Shown: in pieces, positions 25,386-36,690 of the stretch
Numbering within the stretch: the first letter of the stretch is position 1
Layout: every line of letters begins with the position of its first letter
Assembly: GCF_000004195.4 (NCBI RefSeq)
Contig: NC_030677.2
Location: 56,674,222-56,738,221 of the forward strand
Length of the DNA: 64,000 nt
Reading direction: 5' to 3'
Origin: Xenopus tropicalis
Taxonomy: Eukaryota > Chordata > Amphibia > Anura > Pipidae
Notes under the pieces: generated by a model
What the model saw: only the letters and a program-made list of their open reading frames with translations
The model's database searches: none
What the model was told of the DNA's origin: nothing
Translations under genes and position numbers: made by a program

Positions 25386-26475
25386 CAGTGCTGTCCAACT
25401 TCTGCGGTGCCGAGGGCCAGAATTTCTCGCGCATACATGGCGGAGGGCCGCTAATGGAAGCCACTCCCCCCTTTTAAACCACACCCACTTCATCCCACAC
25501 CCATTTTATCACAATGGTGGTAGTGCAGCAAAAACCCAAATGCTTGGTTCTCACTGCAGGGATATCAACCATCATTCATATGTGAAAGAATTATATTATG
25601 TCATATTAAGACACACCCTAAAATCCATATGACTTCTCCTCCCCTGTGGATAGCACAGCAACCCCCAGTACATAATTACACACCTTAGGGACCATTTAAT
25701 GGCTATTTCCAACTGCTAACAAACTCCCAGAACAAACCCCTGCCAGGTTCACCTTCCACAGGCAGCATATGGTAGGCAGAGTATGACACACACAGGCAGC
25801 ACTCTGCCTGCCCCACGCTACCTGTGTGTGCGATACTCTGCCTGCCCAATGATGCCTGTGTCTGCCATATGCTGTCTGTGTGTGCCATACTCTGCCTGCC
25901 CAATGATGCCTGTGTCTGCCATATGCTGCCTGTGTGTGCCATACTCTGCCTGCCCTATGATGTCTGTGTGGGCCATGCTCTGCCCTACCCTGCCTGTGTG
26001 CCATACTCTGCCCTACCCTGCCTGTGTGTGCCATACTCTGCCCTACCCTGCCTGTGTGTTCAGTACCCTCCCTGTCCTATGCTGCCTGTTTGTGCCATAC
26101 CCTCCCTGCCCTATGCTGACTATGTGCCATACTCTGCCTACCCTATGCTGCCTACACACAGGCAGCATAGGTCAGGCAGTATATACAATGTCTGAGGTGT
26201 GACCAGACGAACAATATGGGTGATTACAGACTGAGCCTGAGGTGTGAACACTGCAGGGGGTAAACAATGCATAGATTAAAAGGTGTGAACAGTACAGGGG
26301 ATTACATATTTAAACAATACAGGGGGATTACAGCCTGAATCTGAGGTGAGAACCATGCAGGGGGGCAGTTAATCTCAGTACTGATACCATTTAAATCTTA
26401 CACTAGAGTAAACCATCAAAGCAGCCAGACAGGTGGGGGGCCACACAGAGGGGGGTCGCCAGTTGGACAGCACTG
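25386..26475. mobile_element. Complete hAT-type element with internal minisatellite
   Basis: The terminal inverted repeats CAGTGCTGTCCAACT and AGTTGGACAGCACTG are flanked by a perfect 8-bp duplication GCTTATAT (25378-25385 and 26476-26483). At 1090 bp with no transposase, it is non-autonomous. A minisatellite fills about a third of it. Confidence 0.95.
25765..26175. repeat. Minisatellite inside the hAT element
   Basis: Diverged units of TGTGTGCCATACTCTGCCTG then CCCTATGCTGCC, with higher-order duplication (CCAATGATGCCTGTGTCTGC appears twice). The ends at about 25765 and 26155 run in opposite sense (CACAGGCAGC.. facing GCTGCCT..). Confidence 0.9.
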
Positions 26476-26552
26476 GCTTATATGATCCCAGGGGGGCGGT
26501 CCTTAGTACTTAAAATGGCAATTGTCTGTTTAGGATTACCTAATGACACATA

Positions 26553-27221
26553 CTACAGGTATAGGATCTATTGCCCAGAATGCTCGGTACATGGGGATTT
26601 CCGTAACAGGGGTCTTTCCATAATTTGGATCTCCATACCTTACGTTTACTAATTTAAACGTTAACTAAACCCAATAGGGTTGTTTTGCCTCCAATAAGGA
26701 TTAATTATGTCTTAGTTGGGATCAAGTACAAGGTACAGGTATAGGACCCATTATTCAGAATGCTCGGGACCAAAGCTTTTCCAGATAAGGGGTCTTTCTG
26801 TAATTTGGATCTCCATACCTTAAGTCTACTAAAAATTCATAAACCATTAATTAAACCCAATAGGATGGCTTTGCATCCAATAAGGATTAATTATATCTTA
26901 GTTGGAATCGATTACAAGGTACTGTTTTATTACTATAAAGAAAAAGCAAATCAGTTTTAAAATTCTGAATTGTTTGATTAAAATGGAGTCTATGGGAGAC
27001 AGGCTATCCGTAATTCGGAGCTTTCCGGATAATGGGTTTCCGGATAACACATCCCATACCTTTACTGTTTTATTTAACAGAGAAAAAGGAAATCTATTTT
27101 TTTTTTTTTTTTTTTTAAATCAGAATTATTTGCTTATAATGTAGTCTATGGGAGATGGCCTTAAAGTAATTCAGAACTTTCTGAATGACTGGTTTCCACA
27201 TAATGGATCCCATACCTGTAC
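26553..27221. mobile_element. ACAGGTATGGGA-family MITE, outer copy of a self-nested pair
   Basis: The left part runs from CTACAGGTATAGGATCTATT to AAGTACAAGGTAC. The right part continues at ACTGTTTTATTTAACAGAG and ends in GGATCCCATACCTGTAC. A second copy of the same family interrupts it. Confidence 0.88.
26733..27064. mobile_element. ACAGGTATGGGA-family MITE, inner copy
   Basis: A complete copy from TACAGGTATAGGACCCATTA to ACACATCCCATACCTTTAC, inserted at the GGTAC word of the outer copy in the same orientation. Confidence 0.88.
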
Positions 27222-27850
27222 TAGAGTTTATTGTGATGCAAATGCTTTGTTTAGATGAAGCATTGTTTTAAATATGGGCTGTTTTATGCCATATGTTTTT
27301 ATAGAGACCTGCAATGGGGTTTGTCTTAAAACAAAAATACTATTGTTTCCCCAAACTAATATGTGGTTTCAGTAAGATCACACTTTGAGTAGGGGAAACA
27401 ATTTTGTTGTAGTAGGTGCTACATGACACTTCTATTCGAACAGATAAAAACAAATCCTTTGGTACAGAAGCCTCTCTAAAATTCATAATCTGCATTCGCA
27501 ACTCCATTTACATTCAGACACATTATGGTCAATTTTATCAGGAGTGAAATAACTTGCTAATATGTTTTGGACTGTTGAAGGAGACTGGAGTAACAGGAAG
27601 AAACCCACATAAGGAAAGGGTAAAAAGTTCTGGCAGATGGTGCCCTTGCTGGAATCATACCGGGGACTCTAGCATTGCAAAGTCAACCAGTTTGGTGCCA
27701 ATAAATAAATAATTTGGTTGTTATTCTTCATTTAACCTAAATAAATACATATATTCATATAGGAATGAATCATTCTGATTCAGTAACCAGCAGTAACAAA
27801 ACTATAATAACTTGTAATTGTAAAAATAATAGGCACTTTTAAAAATGCAG

Positions 27851-28330
27851 CATACCTCCCAACATTTTGAAAATGGAAAGAAATTAATATTTAATTTTTG
27901 ACCACGCCCATTTTTGCGAACCCAACCCCCTAAATACCACTCCCATTTGATTAAATTTGGCAGGTTATTTAAAGTTTGAACACATTTCTTGGGGGTTTGG
28001 GGTCCTTTTTTATGTGTTATTACAGTTTTGTTAAAAAAGCTGAAATTGCCCTTTAAGCTGCAAGTTCCCCCAAGAGACCTGTTTAGTTTATTAGTTACAA
28101 TTGTATCTCAGTGCAGGTGTGGCTTTTTACCTTTCTGGGCTCTCTTACTTATTTAGTTAAATGTGAGAAACAATGTTTCTAAGTGCAGGTGAAGTGCTAA
28201 CTTTCTGAGTGCTCTGTCAAAAGATACTTTTCAAACGGAAATGAGGGACTTTTCAGTAAGAATCCAGGACTGCGGGTTGAACTGTCAAAGAGGGACTGTC
28301 CCGCGAAAATCAGAACAGTTGGAAGCTATG
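27851..28330. mobile_element. MITE with CATACCTCCCAACA termini
   Basis: Left end CATACCTCCCAACATTTTGA, right end CAGAACAGTTGGAAGCTATG (inverse with mismatches). The interior has CACGCCCA and GGGACTGTCCCGCG words seen in hAT-type frog repeats. A clear target duplication was not resolved. Confidence 0.6.
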
Positions 28331-30396
28331 ACATAGCAAGACATAGAAACATGGCTCAGCAGTGAAAGATTCTTGCTTTAAGAGCTGGCAGTCTGTCCTC
28401 TGGTGTGTAAAATATACTGACTTTTAGTACTGACTGTACCTAGATTTTTACCTTTTAGCATTGCACTTATCTTTGGTATATGACATCTAAAAAATTTACT
28501 TTTTAAAAATATAATACGTTGTATGCACTAGTTCCTGAACATTTCAGCCAGGTTTATTATTTTTGTCTTTCTTCTAGTTTCTTTAGTTGCCCTTAACACA
28601 GTTCTACATTGTGTGAGATCAGCTTAGCATGTTATTCACATTGTCGGTTCATTTGTTTTACTTTCTGTCAAGAAGTGAGGAGCTAATCTATTTTTAATGT
28701 GATTATATAGTTTATGTCAGTAGCAATGTGTTGTTTTTTCTTTAAATGCTGGTAAATTTCCAGAGCAAAACTGCCACGAATATCCTTGTGCAGAGTTATA
28801 AGTTGGTGTACAGTCCAGCAAACAGATCTATCTACGTATAAATCCACATGACATACTTAACCCTATCAGTACCGTGTGCTGCCGTTCCTTACTGTCATCT
28901 CCAGCAGTTAAGAAAGCTAATCCGCTTTACACTAAACAGAGAAGCCCCGCTACTATGTTGCCTAGGGAAAATTAATGTGTTTTGTACCAGACAGGATTTA
29001 AAAGAATTTAGTTCGAAAATCATTTACGATAACATTTACCTTTTGGAGTATAAACATTAGAGTTGTTGAGATTAAAAAGAATACCAACAAGATGTCAAGT
29101 GCATAACGCGCAGGGGGATATATAACTGATAAAGCTTTCCATATGGCGTTTCACTTTTCACAGAGATATATCAAAACTTCCTCACTTTGGAGCCTATTTA
29201 GATAGAGGTTAAAGACTAGAATAAACATCCTCAAAAATTCTAAACGTTTTCTCAGTGACTTTCGTTTTGTCAAACTGATGTGTTTATGATCTGTGTATTG
29301 TTTCTAAATTCAGAATAGCCATATTTCTTTCTGTCCTGAAATAGTTAGCTAGGGGAGCCTGAGTTTTCACAGCCATCCCAGGTTAAAGTGTGTTAAGTCA
29401 GCAAAGGTAAGATTTGTGGTGATTTGTGAGTAAAAACCTTCATAAATGTCAGCTTGTTGGGATATGTATTGATTTTATGTGAGTTCTAAAGGATTTATTT
29501 TTTTCATCCTAATCAGTACGGGGGGAAGCTTTCATGTTTACTATTGAATATAATAGGAAGGAGAAAGAACCATACATGAAATAATTATAATTGTGACATA
29601 GTGTAGCCCACCATTAATTTTTTGTGTGTGTGCAAGTTTTCCATGATCTGCTGTGTAGACGAAAGACGACTGCTCTTTCTATATGTGTAGAAATGGAAAC
29701 CAATGTTGAATGCCACTTCTTTTTTTCTTTTCTTAATAGATTAATACAACTGTAAAAATAAATAAAAATTAGTTTCATAAACATGTTTTTCTATTTTTAT
29801 CTGCCTTGGAATTTTAAATGTTATCTTAATGCAAAAATCACTGGTTTGGTTCTTCCCTAGGTACAGTAGCGACTCACTGCTGGTTGATCATCATTTTGAG
29901 TGTATTTCAGAGTTTCCTCAAAATGGCATGTATGTATTGTCTTCACCTCAGGCAACTGTGGGGAGTTATAGATTAGTATTTAACTTGTATTATTTCACAC
30001 TAATGGCCACAGGACCCTGCATTTCATCAGCTAGGGAACATGGGTAATTGTGTGCAGGATGTACATAAATCTGAACAAATATAAACATACTGAAAAATGA
30101 ATGGCTGCCAGTGCTTAGCATCCCCAGCAGGATTAGTATTGTAGCACACCCTAGTACAAAAGGCAAGAATAGGAAAGCGGAGTATTAAAGTAACAGTATG
30201 CCAGTTAAAAAGAGAACCAACTGTTTACCATATGTGGCAAAGCAGGTTAACACACATACAGGAAAAATGCCAATAAATGATTCAAAGCACCCAAATCCCA
30301 TTTGAGCAGCACAATATAAGGTAATTACATACGGTGCTTTGTGTTTATGAATAGCATAATGGTTGTGGCCACACAACTCTTGTAAATGATAAGCAT

Positions 30397-30646
30397 GGGA
30401 CAGATTTATTATGCTGTGTAAAAAAACAGCGAAAAAATTTCCAGACATCGCCAGTCTTCGCCATGAAAAAATGGCGTAAAATCGGTGTAAATTTTTTTAC
30501 GCATTTTTTTCTTCCGACGGAACTTATGTAAAATAATGGTGTCAAATCTGGCATTCTGGCGGTTAATTTCTCCATTTATTTTATACAGCTTTTTACACAA
30601 GTTTTTCTGTGAATTTCATTTTACACAGCATAATAAATAGGCACCC
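30397..30646. mobile_element. MITE with ATTTATTATGCTGTGTAAAA termini, copy 1
   Basis: The ends GACAGATTTATTATGCTGTG and CACAGCATAATAAATAGGC are inverted. The interior has GGCGTAAA and TTTACGC words. It is paired with the copy at 49389-49581. Confidence 0.75.
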
Positions 30647-32904
30647 TAAGGGTACATTATATTCTCTCTCTCTCGATATTTATACACATGCAGGCACAGT
30701 CAGCCTGAGTGAGACCCTAAGTGAGTCAATTTGTGACAACTAAATGGTCAGATGGTGCTTACACTGGTGGATAGTACATTATTATACCACTTTTCTGGCA
30801 CAGTGGTGGTGCAGAGCAGCAGGCAAATGGTTGTGCAAGGGGTGAGTGTTTAAAGGCTGTTTACACCATTAGAATCACAACTAGAATCACATGATTCACA
30901 AAACAGTATTATTATATTCAGGTGCATGGCAGGCATAACAACTGTTTTCCCTTCCACAACAACTTTATTTGTTTTAGTGTTGGCATTTATATAGGACTTG
31001 AGGGAATAGCACTGTGATTCTGATGTACATGGCAGGCTGCATTATTTGTTATGCAATTACGGAATCACCTGAATTAACTATGTGTACACTGGAAGCAAGC
31101 AGGCCATTTATATTTTTTTCCCATTTTTGGAAACCCAGCATTGCATCAAATTCTTATTATTAGTGTTCCTAAACCATTTCTCAGTAGACACACAAGGGCA
31201 CATTTGTAAAATATTAGATGCTGAGAGAACTGGAACACAATAGAAATGCACTGTATTGTTTCATTTGCTTGGAAATGGAGATTCAAATTGGAAGGTTCCT
31301 CAAAATCGAGCTGTTATGACAGTAACTCCTGCTAGGGACTAGTTGAGAATGTTTATCTGACTACATGTGCCCAGTGTAGGCTTCAATGTCACACTTGAGG
31401 GAAAGGGAAAATCTGTACACAAATAGGTATTCAATATACAACATACATTGTAGCTTTGTGCCGCAATGTATAGGTGCAAAAATGTATGTTTACATTTAAG
31501 TATGCAGTAATGAAAGGGAAAATTGTATGTTGACTTTATATCCTTGTCTTTATTTTACCTTTATCTTGGCATTACCTAAATGTAGACTGAATTAAAGAAG
31601 GATTTGTTTTAGGAAGCACCACATTTAGAGGTAGAGTAGGTTTAAATGAATTTAATCACCCTGAAGGAAATAAAACTAATTTTTATTCCTTTCATTCAGT
31701 TGTCTCTGAGACTACAATATCTCCATGGTATTGATCGCCAGGGTCCAGTAGTTAGTCAAAGGCTATCTCCTCTGACTAACCCTTTAGCACAGTGTCATCC
31801 TCTTGCTAGTGATAGATTGTTACAATCTCAGCCAGTGTAATTACACACTAGCCAAGTGGGTCATTTATTTCTGCACCTTCACCATTTACCAAAAATATCC
31901 TTTATCTTTTGAAGCCAGCTCTTTCTTTTGCAGTAAAAACAGCATATTGGTAACATAAAACATCAATGCTTTGATCTGTAAGTTAACAAACTGGTGTATA
32001 AGATGAACTTTTTTCACTGAAAATCTCATGGGAGGAATGCCTTAACTCACAATGTAAATTACAGGCCGGTTACTGTAGATTTATGTTGATCATTTGTATA
32101 GATAAATTGAAGCATAAAGCAGTTTTGGTATTGTTCCTTGCACAGAATGGTCACGTAATGCTGTTTATGGTAGATTGTTCAGAGTATTTCTAGTATTATA
32201 ACTGGAAGCTATATCTACTTTTTTGGTTGCAAACTTTGAGATCCACTCACTCAAAGTGGTTTGAAATCCCACAGCCTGCTGTAATGCATACAAGGCAAGC
32301 ATCCCTTTGCCTGTCCATTTCACATGACCTTCTTGATTATCCTTAAAGCCTTCTTAGGACAGAATTTAAGTGTACCAAGTGTACAATAGTATCCCTGTGC
32401 CTATGATTGCATTCTTTTTTAACTGTTGTACAGTTGCTTCTCATATCAGTATACTAGATGGCTAGTTCATTGTACTATAGAGTTCACTTTCCCCAGTTTG
32501 CTATTTATCAAATTGGCATTTCACAAGCTGGGTACATGTGAGCTGATCATTGGGCAATTAGGCTTCACAAACAGACCAGGATGTAGTCCTTGACAGGTAG
32601 CAGAATAACTAGATTAAATAGGGAATTTAAGGTACATGTCCGGATTTAATATGCCAGACAGGGTTGGCACCTTATCATGTTTCTGTGTATGTGCCAGCAA
32701 CTACACCGATTGATAATCTGGACAAAAACCAGTTGTGATCCCAGGGCCTTAATGGTTATATCATTCCTATTTGACCCAGAATATATGTGGCCAAATTGGG
32801 CAAAGATCTGCTCATTTGCAACCTTTTGGCTAAATGGTTTGCCCTTTTCTTTGGAGTCTTTCCAATTTTCAAATGAGGCTACAATTTTATTGTAACTCTT
32901 TATA

Positions 32905-33010
32905 CTTATTTTTCTATTTCAGTCCTCTATTATTCATATACCAGTCTCCCATTCAAACCACCCCCCGATTGCTAAGGTAATTTGAACCCTAGCAACCAAA
33001 AAACATCTGA
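32905..33010. mobile_element. T2-type MITE fragment
   Basis: TCCTCTATTATTCATATACC to AACCCTAGCAACC matches the body of the 51383-51834 element in reverse. Both ends are lost. Confidence 0.45.
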
Positions 33011-33160
33011 AACAAAAAGTGAATTGATTAAAAAAACACAAATATTAAAACAAAAAATTAAGGCCAATTGCAGCCTTTCCATCTGCTGGCTGCTTTCTGT
33101 TCTATGATCCTTGCTGTGTAAGATTCCAGCCAACCAGCAGCATGTATGGTGGGCAAACAG

Positions 33161-33660
33161 GGCAGTATGGTGGTTCAATTGTTAGCACTTCTGCCTTGCT
33201 GTCTTTAGGTCCTCAAGTTTGATGCCAGTTTGGGCACTATCTACAAAACGTTTGTATGTACTCCTTGTGTGGCAGCGGTCCCCAAACTTTCTTACTCATG
33301 AGCCACAGTCAAATGTAAAAAGACTTGGAGAGGAACACAAGCATAAAAGTTCATGGAGGTGACAAATAAGGGCTAAGATTGGCTGTTAGGTAGCCTTTAT
33401 GCACACTATCAGCTTACAGGATGCTTTATTTGGTAGTAAATCTTGTTTTAATTCAACCAAAACTTGCCACCAAGTGTTGCTCACGAGCCACTGGTTGGGG
33501 ATTAGTGCTGTGTGGGCTTCCCTCTGGTTTCTTCCCTCACTCTTAAAACACACAGGATAGCTAATTGGTCCCTGATAAAAACTGACTATTATGTGTGAAA
33601 GTAATAAGGACTGTAAGCATCACTGGGGGAGGGCCAATGTGAATGATGTATAAACTATAT
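33161..33660. mobile_element. tRNA-headed SINE with L2-like tail, split by a hAT MITE
   Basis: The head GGCAGTATGGTGGTTCAATT with GTTAGCACTTCTGCCTTGC resembles a tRNA-derived A box. The body resumes after the insert at GGGCTTCCCTCTGGTTTCTT. The tail AAGGACTGTAAGCATCACTG is L2-like. A related copy is at 60024-60260. Confidence 0.65.
33273..33507 (-). mobile_element. hAT MITE nested in a SINE
   Basis: Same family as 34096 and 47861 in reverse: CAGCGGTCCCCAAAC to GTTGGGGATTAGTG. The flanks TTGTGTGG and CTGTGTGG match at 7 of 8 bases, as expected for an aged 8-bp duplication. Confidence 0.8.
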
Positions 33661-34095
33661 AAATAGCAGATAAAAATATTGAACTGCAGTTGATAAAACT
33701 CCACCCTGTTAAATGTGATCAGCTAGCAGTGTCCTACTGTGGTTCTTGGGCAGGTTCTAGAGAGCATTTATTGGAAGCTCCGATATAATACTGTAATAGT
33801 TAAAGGTAACAATAATTTTTTTAGCCCAGATTGATATCTGGTACTATATATTTTTCATCATTGCCAACTAATGAGTTTAATTTGCATTGGCCATTCAAGA
33901 AGACTGAATTCAATCCTGAGTATTTGTGTGTCCACAAAAGCTATCACTCACGCGATAATTCACCTGATATTGCACCCCCTACCATAGCACTTACTTTTAC
34001 ATCTGGTCATATACAGTAGGATAGCTGCTACATTACAGCGGCTCCATGTTTGCATAAGCCTGCCCTTGGAAGTATACTAGATGTAAGGGCTAATA

Positions 34096-34365
34096 CAGTG
34101 ATCCCCAACCAGTGGCTCGTGAGCAACATGTTGCTCGCCAGCCCTTTGGATGTTGCTCCCAGTGGCCTCAAAGCAGGTATTATTTTTAAATTTCTGGTTA
34201 GGAGGCATGCATTGATTGCATAAAAACCCAGTGTTATTGCCAAACAAAGCCTTGTGTAGGCTTCCAGTCAACATGGGGCTATGAAATAGCCAATTATAGC
34301 TCTCATTGGTACCTCCAGGAACTTTTTTTCATGCTTGTGTTGCTCCCCAAAACTCTTACATTAAT
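34096..34365 (+). mobile_element. hAT MITE, right-truncated
   Basis: Starts CAGTGATCCCCAACCAGTGG and follows the complete 47861 copy through TTGTGTTGCTCCCCAA, then stops near the LINE tail. The right terminal repeat is absent. Confidence 0.8.
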
Positions 34366-34379
34366 ACAAACAGGGTGTT

Positions 34380-35215
34380 AATAAGATAATAATAGATAAA
34401 TACAAAGTATAACAATAAATACAGCTGCAATAAGTTAAGAGTCGAGGACACAAGAGGAAGGAGGTCCCTGCCCCGTAGAGCTTACAATCTATATGGTAGG
34501 GTTACTTACAGACACAAATAGGCAAATATAAGTGCTGTAGGTCACAGTGGGTGACACTACAATATAAGTGCCAGTTCCCAGATCAGGTGCTGGGCGAGTG
34601 CTCCAAAAGGTAGTCTTTAACTTTAGTTTTAAAAAGACTGGGGGAGGATTCTCTCCGGAGGAAATCAGGGAGGGCATTCCAAATGTAAGGGGCAGCAAGG
34701 GAGAAAGGTTTAAGGCGGGAAACCGCAGTAGTAGTGGGGGGCGCAACCAAGCGATTGCTCTGCGAGGAACGAAGGAGTCGACCAGGAACGTACAGAGACA
34801 CAAGGGAAGAGATGTAGTGAGGAGCAGAGGAATGGAGGGCTTTGAAGGTTAGGAGAAGAAGTTTGTAAGATATTCTTTGTTTAATAGGAAGCCACGATAA
34901 GGACTTTAGCAGGGGAAGGGACTGAACTCTCCTGGATAAGAGGAGGAGAATTCTGGCAGCAGTATTTAATATAGACTGTAGGGGGGAAAGATGGGAGTTA
35001 GGGAGGCCGGTTAATAGCAGGTTGCAGTAGTCCAGTCGTGACAGGATGAGAGCATGCATGAGCAGCCTAGCTGTTGCAGAAGAAAGAAAGGGACGAATTT
35101 TGGCAATATTGTGTAAGAAAAAGTGACAGGTTTTGACAGTGGTGTTAATGTGGTTAGAAAAGGAGAGACTGGAGTCAAATATCACCCCCAAACAACGCGC
35201 AGAATCGACAGGGTT
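34380..35215 (-). mobile_element. 5'-truncated CR1/L2/Rex-type LINE
   Basis: A non-LTR retrotransposon 3' end on the - strand. The + strand reading GTCCCTGCCCCGTAGAGCTT then ACAATCTATATGG is the hallmark L2/CR1 3' region. An open reverse transcriptase C-terminal frame lies within. The 5' part is missing. Confidence 0.85.
34583..35191 (-). CDS. LINE reverse transcriptase, C-terminal fragment
   Basis: 202 uninterrupted codons ending before the LINE 3' UTR. The order LGVIFDSSLSF-like start, HINTTVKTCHFFLHNIAKIR, LSRLDYCNLLLTGLP, LSWLPIKQRISYKLLLLTFK and YIWNALPDFLRRESSPSLFK is the thumb and C-terminal region of CR1/L2/Rex-clade LINE polymerases. The catalytic core (FADD box) lies upstream and is absent, so the fragment cannot be active. 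The first Met is not the native start. The lack of stops suggests a fairly recent insertion. It is not a host gene. Confidence 0.85.
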   Translation of the reverse strand: MGVIFDSSLSFSNHINTTVKTCHFFLHNIAKIRPFLSSATARLLMHALILSRLDYCNLLLTGLPNSHLSPLQSILNTAARILLLLSRRVQSLPLLKSLSWLPIKQRISYKLLLLTFKALHSSAPHYISSLVSLYVPGRLLRSSQSNRLVAPPTTTAVSRLKPFSLAAPYIWNALPDFLRRESSPSLFKTKVKDYLLEHSPST

Positions 35216-35344
35216 GATGAGGGATAATAAGACAAAGAATATGAAAAGCTTTTGAATACAAAAAGGTATTGGTAAAGTTTTTTTTTTTTTTTTTTAATGC
35301 AATAAATACAATGTACTGGATGTAATGTGTTTCTTCAGAAGCTT

Positions 35345-35760
35345 TTAAAGGACCAGTAACACCAAATAAATGAAAATTTTTTAAAGTAATTTTAATATAT
35401 TGTACTGTTGCCTTGCACTGGAAAAATTATGTGTTTGCTTTAGAAACACTACTATAGTTTATGTAAACAAAGCTGCTGTGTAGACAAGGGGGCAGCCATC
35501 CAAGCTGGAAAAAAGGAGAAAAGGCACAGGTTACATAGCAGAAAACCGATATGGTCTGTGGAATACACTGTGAACCTACACAGTTATCTGCTATATAACC
35601 TGTGCCTTTTCTCCTTTTCCAACTTAAATAGCTTTGTTTGTATAAACAATATCAGGGTTTCTGAAGCAAACACATAGCATTTACCAGTGCAGGGCAATAG
35701 TATGTAATATATTAATTACTTTAATACACTTTAATTTTTTTGGTGTTACTGTTTCTTTAA
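35345..35760. mobile_element. Foldback T2-type MITE
   Basis: Flanked by TTAA (35345-35348 and 35757-35760). The ends TTAAAGGACCAGTAACACCA and GGTGTTACTGTTTCTTTAA match, and the inverted homology runs through most of the element (GGAGAAAAGGCACAGGTTA facing AACCTGTGCCTTTTCTCC). Confidence 0.9.
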
Positions 35761-35787
35761 ATAGATTCTTTAAAAGTAAGCTACTAT

Positions 35788-35874
35788 AGGGTTGATTCAT
35801 TAAGGTGCGTTAAAACGCGCGCTATTTATAGCATGTGTTAAAAATGCTTATGGACCTTTAGTGAATCAACCCTT
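35788..35874. mobile_element. Tiny 87-bp MITE
   Basis: The ends AGGGTTGATTCATTAAGG and CCTTTAGTGAATCAACCCT are near-perfect inverse, with TA flanks. Confidence 0.8.
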
Positions 35875-35957
35875 ATGTAGGCAAGTTGCTGCCATTCAGC
35901 CACCAGTAGATATTGGTTAAGTTGTTCAACAGACAATGCTTGTAGTACTTCTGCAGA

Positions 35958-36155
35958 TTAAGGCACACGGGGAGATTAGTCCCTGTTCCTCTCAAGGCAA
36001 TTTGAGGTTCCTCTCAAGGAAACTTCAGAGCCGCATATGCCATCCCACCGGCGATTTACATTTTCGCCAGTGGGATGGCATTTCGGGGAGATTAGTCACC
36101 CGCGAACAGGGAGATTTGTCGCGGGCGACTAATCTCCCCGTGTGCCAGAGCCCTT
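35958..36155. mobile_element. Hairpin MITE with GGCACACGGGGAGATTAGT termini
   Basis: The ends GGCACACGGGGAGATTAGT and ACTAATCTCCCCGTGTGCC are inverse. An internal stem pairs ATGCCATCCCACCGGCGA with its near-inverse TCGCCAGTGGGATGGCAT. It is the same family as 3940-4070, with a fragment at about 10060-10110. Confidence 0.85.
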
Positions 36156-36309
36156 AGCAGAGGTAAGTATAAGTAGGGATCTGATGTCATTTATGGCTTC
36201 TCTACACAGCCACAAGATGAAAGCCTATGTCATTTATATTTGTATATGTCATACGGGCATTTCAGAGGGCTCCGGTTGCAGATATTACCAGCACAAGTTC
36301 AAATTAAAA

Positions 36310-36690
36310 TGGGGAGGCCCATATATCAGCATTCTCATTTAAGTGGTTCTACAGGTTTTTGAAACCACAAATAAACAAATTTTCTCTAAAACTAGAGATT
36401 TATTTAAACAGACTTTTAAAAATAAGCACAAACAAAAGAAATGTGAAAAATACTGTCACAAATGAAAAAAACATGAAAACCTCTAATAACACAAAGCAAA
36501 GAATTGAGAAAAAAATAAAAAAGGACAACTGCCATTGACTACTACATGACCTTGACAGCTTTTACATGGTGTATTTATACTTTCAGATTTGTCACAGTTT
36601 TTTCCGCATAATAAATGGTGGAAAAAAAACAAAGACATATTTTTGCACAAAAAAATATATGTCATGAAAAAAACTCAAACTGGCAACCTT
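36310..36690. repeat. AT-rich diverged repeat, copy 2
   Basis: Shares with 9610-9995 the order CAACTGCCATTGACTACTAC, ATGACCTTGACAGCTTTTA, then GCATAATAAATGGTGGAAAA. Confidence 0.55.

Noticed and set aside
25783..26202. 139- and 123-codon frames plus - strand frames of a similar kind
   Set aside because: Same minisatellite inside the hAT element at 25386-26475, with no gene structure.
34568..34852. 94-codon + strand frame
   Set aside because: Shadow of the LINE reverse transcriptase frame on the opposite strand.
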